Source: Actinomycetes bacterium
GTDB taxonomy: Bacteria > Actinomycetota > Actinomycetes > Propionibacteriales > Nocardioidaceae
Length of the DNA stretch: 6,415 bases
Assembly (NCBI GenBank): GCA_023252095.1
Contig: JAHEXN010000206.1
Span: 1 to 6,415 of the forward strand
Direction: 5' to 3'
The notes beneath the pieces are model-generated. The model had not been told where the DNA came from. It saw only the letters and a program-made list of their open reading frames with translations, and did not search any database. Numbering within the stretch: the first letter of the stretch is position 1; each line of letters begins with the position of its first letter. Shown one piece after another: positions 5,313-6,415 of this stretch. A program made the translations under genes and the position numbers.

Positions 5313-6290
5313 GTGAGCCAGATCGTCGTGTTCTCCGGCAGCGCCCATCGTGAGCTCGCTGAGAGCATCTGCAGCCACCTGGGGGTGGCGCTCTCCCCGT
5401 CCGAGACGGCGCGCTTCAGCAACGACTGCCTCCAGGTGCAGCTGCTCGCGAACTGCCGCCAGCGCGACGTCTACATCGTGCAGCCGCTCGTGCCGCCGAC
5501 GCAGGACCACTTGATGGAGCTGCTCCTCATGGTCGACGCAGCCCGGGGCGCCTCGGCCGCGTCCATCACGGTCGTCATCCCGCACTACGCCTACGCGCGG
5601 TCCGACAAGAAGGACGCCTCCCGCATCTCGATCGGCGGCAAGCTCGTCGCCGACATGCTCGCCACGGCCGGGGTCGACCGTGTCGTCACGATGACGCTGC
5701 ACGCCCCGCAGGTCCACGGCTTCTTCGCGATGCCGCTCGACCACCTCACCGCGATCGGCGAGCTCGCCGCCTATTACCGCGAGCGCGACCTGAGCGACAC
5801 CGTGATCGTGTCGCCCGACTTCGGCAATGCCAAGACGGCGTCGCAGTTCGCGCGGCTCCTGGGCCTTCCCGTCGCGGCCGGCAGCAAGCAGCGCAAGGCC
5901 GACGACAAGGTCGTGATCGACGCGATCGTGGGCGACGTCCGCGGCAAGAAGGTCATCGTCCTCGACGACGAGATCGCCACGGGCGGCTCGATCGTCGAGC
6001 TCGTCGCGATGCTCGAGAAGGAGGGCGTCACGGAGGTCTCGGTCGCCTGCACGCATGGGCTGTTCACGGGCAAGGCCGTCGAGCGGCTCCGTGACCACCC
6101 CACGATCAGCGAGGTCGTCACGACCGACACCGTTCCGCCGCCGGCCGACTGGCCCGCGCTGCGGATCCGTTCGGTCGCCCCGCTGTTCGCCGAGGCCATC
6201 GCCCGCATCCACGCCGGCGAGTCGGTCTCGAGCCTGTTCGACGGCGTCGACCCGACCCACGCCCCGCCGCAGCCCAAGCTCCCGCTCTGA
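5313..6290 (+). CDS. prs: ribose-phosphate pyrophosphokinase (PRPP synthetase) family, divergent
   Basis: 325 residues, close to class I PRPP synthetases (about 315). These make PRPP from ribose 5-phosphate and ATP in the cytosol. Recognisable segments are LMELLLMVDAARGASA (67-82), IPHYAYARSDKK (89-100), GVDRVVTMTLHAPQVHGFF (120-138), IVSPDFGNAKTAS (165-177), SKQR at 191-194 with the catalytic-type K192 and R194, the ribose-phosphate loop LDDEIATGGS (217-226), and a C-terminal AGESVSSLFD. Several usually invariant places differ: FSNDC at 35-39 where FSDGE is normal, TLH where DLH carries a metal-site aspartate, and ATGG where DTGG is usual. It may be a specialised paralogue of the housekeeping enzyme, so the symbol is by family only. 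The GTG start is set by the -10 spacing. PRPP is the co-substrate of the nearby PncB, but the genes are separate units. Confidence 0.87.
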   Translation: MSQIVVFSGSAHRELAESICSHLGVALSPSETARFSNDCLQVQLLANCRQRDVYIVQPLVPPTQDHLMELLLMVDAARGASAASITVVIPHYAYARSDKKDASRISIGGKLVADMLATAGVDRVVTMTLHAPQVHGFFAMPLDHLTAIGELAAYYRERDLSDTVIVSPDFGNAKTASQFARLLGLPVAAGSKQRKADDKVVIDAIVGDVRGKKVIVLDDEIATGGSIVELVAMLEKEGVTEVSVACTHGLFTGKAVERLRDHPTISEVVTTDTVPPPADWPALRIRSVAPLFAEAIARIHAGESVSSLFDGVDPTHAPPQPKLPL

Positions 6291-6337
6291 CTCGCGCGCC
6301 CGCCCCGGGCCGTGTGGTGCGGTGCCGGAGGGGGCTC

Positions 6338-6343
6338 TAGTGT
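6338..6343 (+). promoter_or_regulatory. -10 box of murI, predicted leaderless
   Basis: TAGTGT followed by seven bases and GTG at 6351, in the 60-base gap after the PRPP-synthetase-like gene. This suggests murI has its own promoter rather than depending on read-through. No Shine-Dalgarno sequence is present. Confidence 0.55.
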
Positions 6344-6350
6344 CGGGGCT

Positions 6351-6415
6351 GTGGCGGACGCACCGATCGGCATCTTCGACTCCGGCTTCGGAGGTCTGAC
6401 GGTGGCGCGTGCGGT
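6351..6415 (+). CDS. murI: glutamate racemase, first 21 codons (runs off the window)
   Basis: Makes D-glutamate for peptidoglycan. Only the N-terminus is present, but it is diagnostic: PIGIFDSGFGGLTVARA, where the FDSG-GGLTV stretch carries the first catalytic-site residues (D10 and S11) of the family. The GTG start is preceded by a TAGTGT box at the same seven-base spacing as other genes here. In mycobacteria murI also follows the mec-cysO-cysM cluster, which supports the call. Confidence 0.93.
   Translation, partial: MADAPIGIFDSGFGGLTVARA

Noticed and set aside
5231..5422. A 64-residue N-terminal extension of the FAH-family protein starting at 5422
   Set aside because: It would overlap the PRPP-synthetase-like gene and its promoter. 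ATG 5230 has a well-placed AAGGAG, and family similarity starts near there.
4695..6260. 521-codon minus-strand open frame spanning the FAH and PRPP-synthetase genes
   Set aside because: It runs antisense to one real gene and out of frame with the other, and it is rich in Arg, Asp and Gly as expected for GC-rich noise.
1..6415. CRISPR arrays, tRNA or rRNA genes, insertion sequences, prophage or defence genes
   Set aside because: No regularly spaced repeats, tRNA-like cloverleaf, transposase or defence-type protein was seen. Apart from the 1037-1200 element the window is ordinary chromosomal gene content.

Overview
This window reads as chromosome of a high-GC Gram-positive bacterium (Actinomycetota). 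It carries the CysO/CysM/Mec cysteine route, which is characteristic of that phylum. GC is high throughout, GTG starts are common, and several genes have a promoter -10 box about 7 bases ahead of the start codon, as expected for leaderless mRNAs. Gene order resembles the mycobacterial pncB - clpS - DUF2017 - mec - cysO - cysM - murI neighbourhood. The genus cannot be fixed from sequence alone; a member of the Propionibacteriales is a guess.

Layout. The 5' part of pncB (nicotinate phosphoribosyltransferase) is on the minus strand at 1-988. A 271-base divergent spacer follows. It is not empty: it holds a 24/28 imperfect inverted repeat (1037-1064 and 1173-1200) enclosing smaller hairpins, which looks like a structured RNA or a small mobile repeat. 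Then come clpS (1260-1568) and a DUF2017 gene (1565-2152), overlapping by GTGA. A second promoter, with a 14-bp perfect palindrome over its -35 region, precedes the tightly packed mec (2212-2673), cysO (2673-2957) and cysM (2954-3901). A small three-helix membrane protein (3940-4281) ends that run. A fumarylacetoacetate-hydrolase-family gene lies convergent on the minus strand (4334-5230). A divergent PRPP-synthetase-family gene (5313-6290) and the first 21 codons of murI (6351 to the window end) complete the window.

How the genes work together. Mec, CysO and CysM form one cysteine-making unit. CysM joins O-phosphoserine to sulfur carried as a thiocarboxylate on the C-terminal Gly-Gly of CysO, and Mec releases cysteine from CysO. 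The Mycobacterium tuberculosis DUF2017 homologue (AosR) is, to my recollection, a redox-responsive regulator of exactly these genes through a cysteine pair. The protein here has no cysteine at all. ClpS is the N-degron adaptor of the Clp protease. pncB (NAD salvage) and the PRPP-synthetase-like gene are linked by PRPP, which is a substrate of PncB, but they are not in one operon. Five of the genes share a TAnnnT-like box 6-7 bases ahead of GTG, which settles several start codons. The FAH-family gene is instead served by a clear Shine-Dalgarno sequence.
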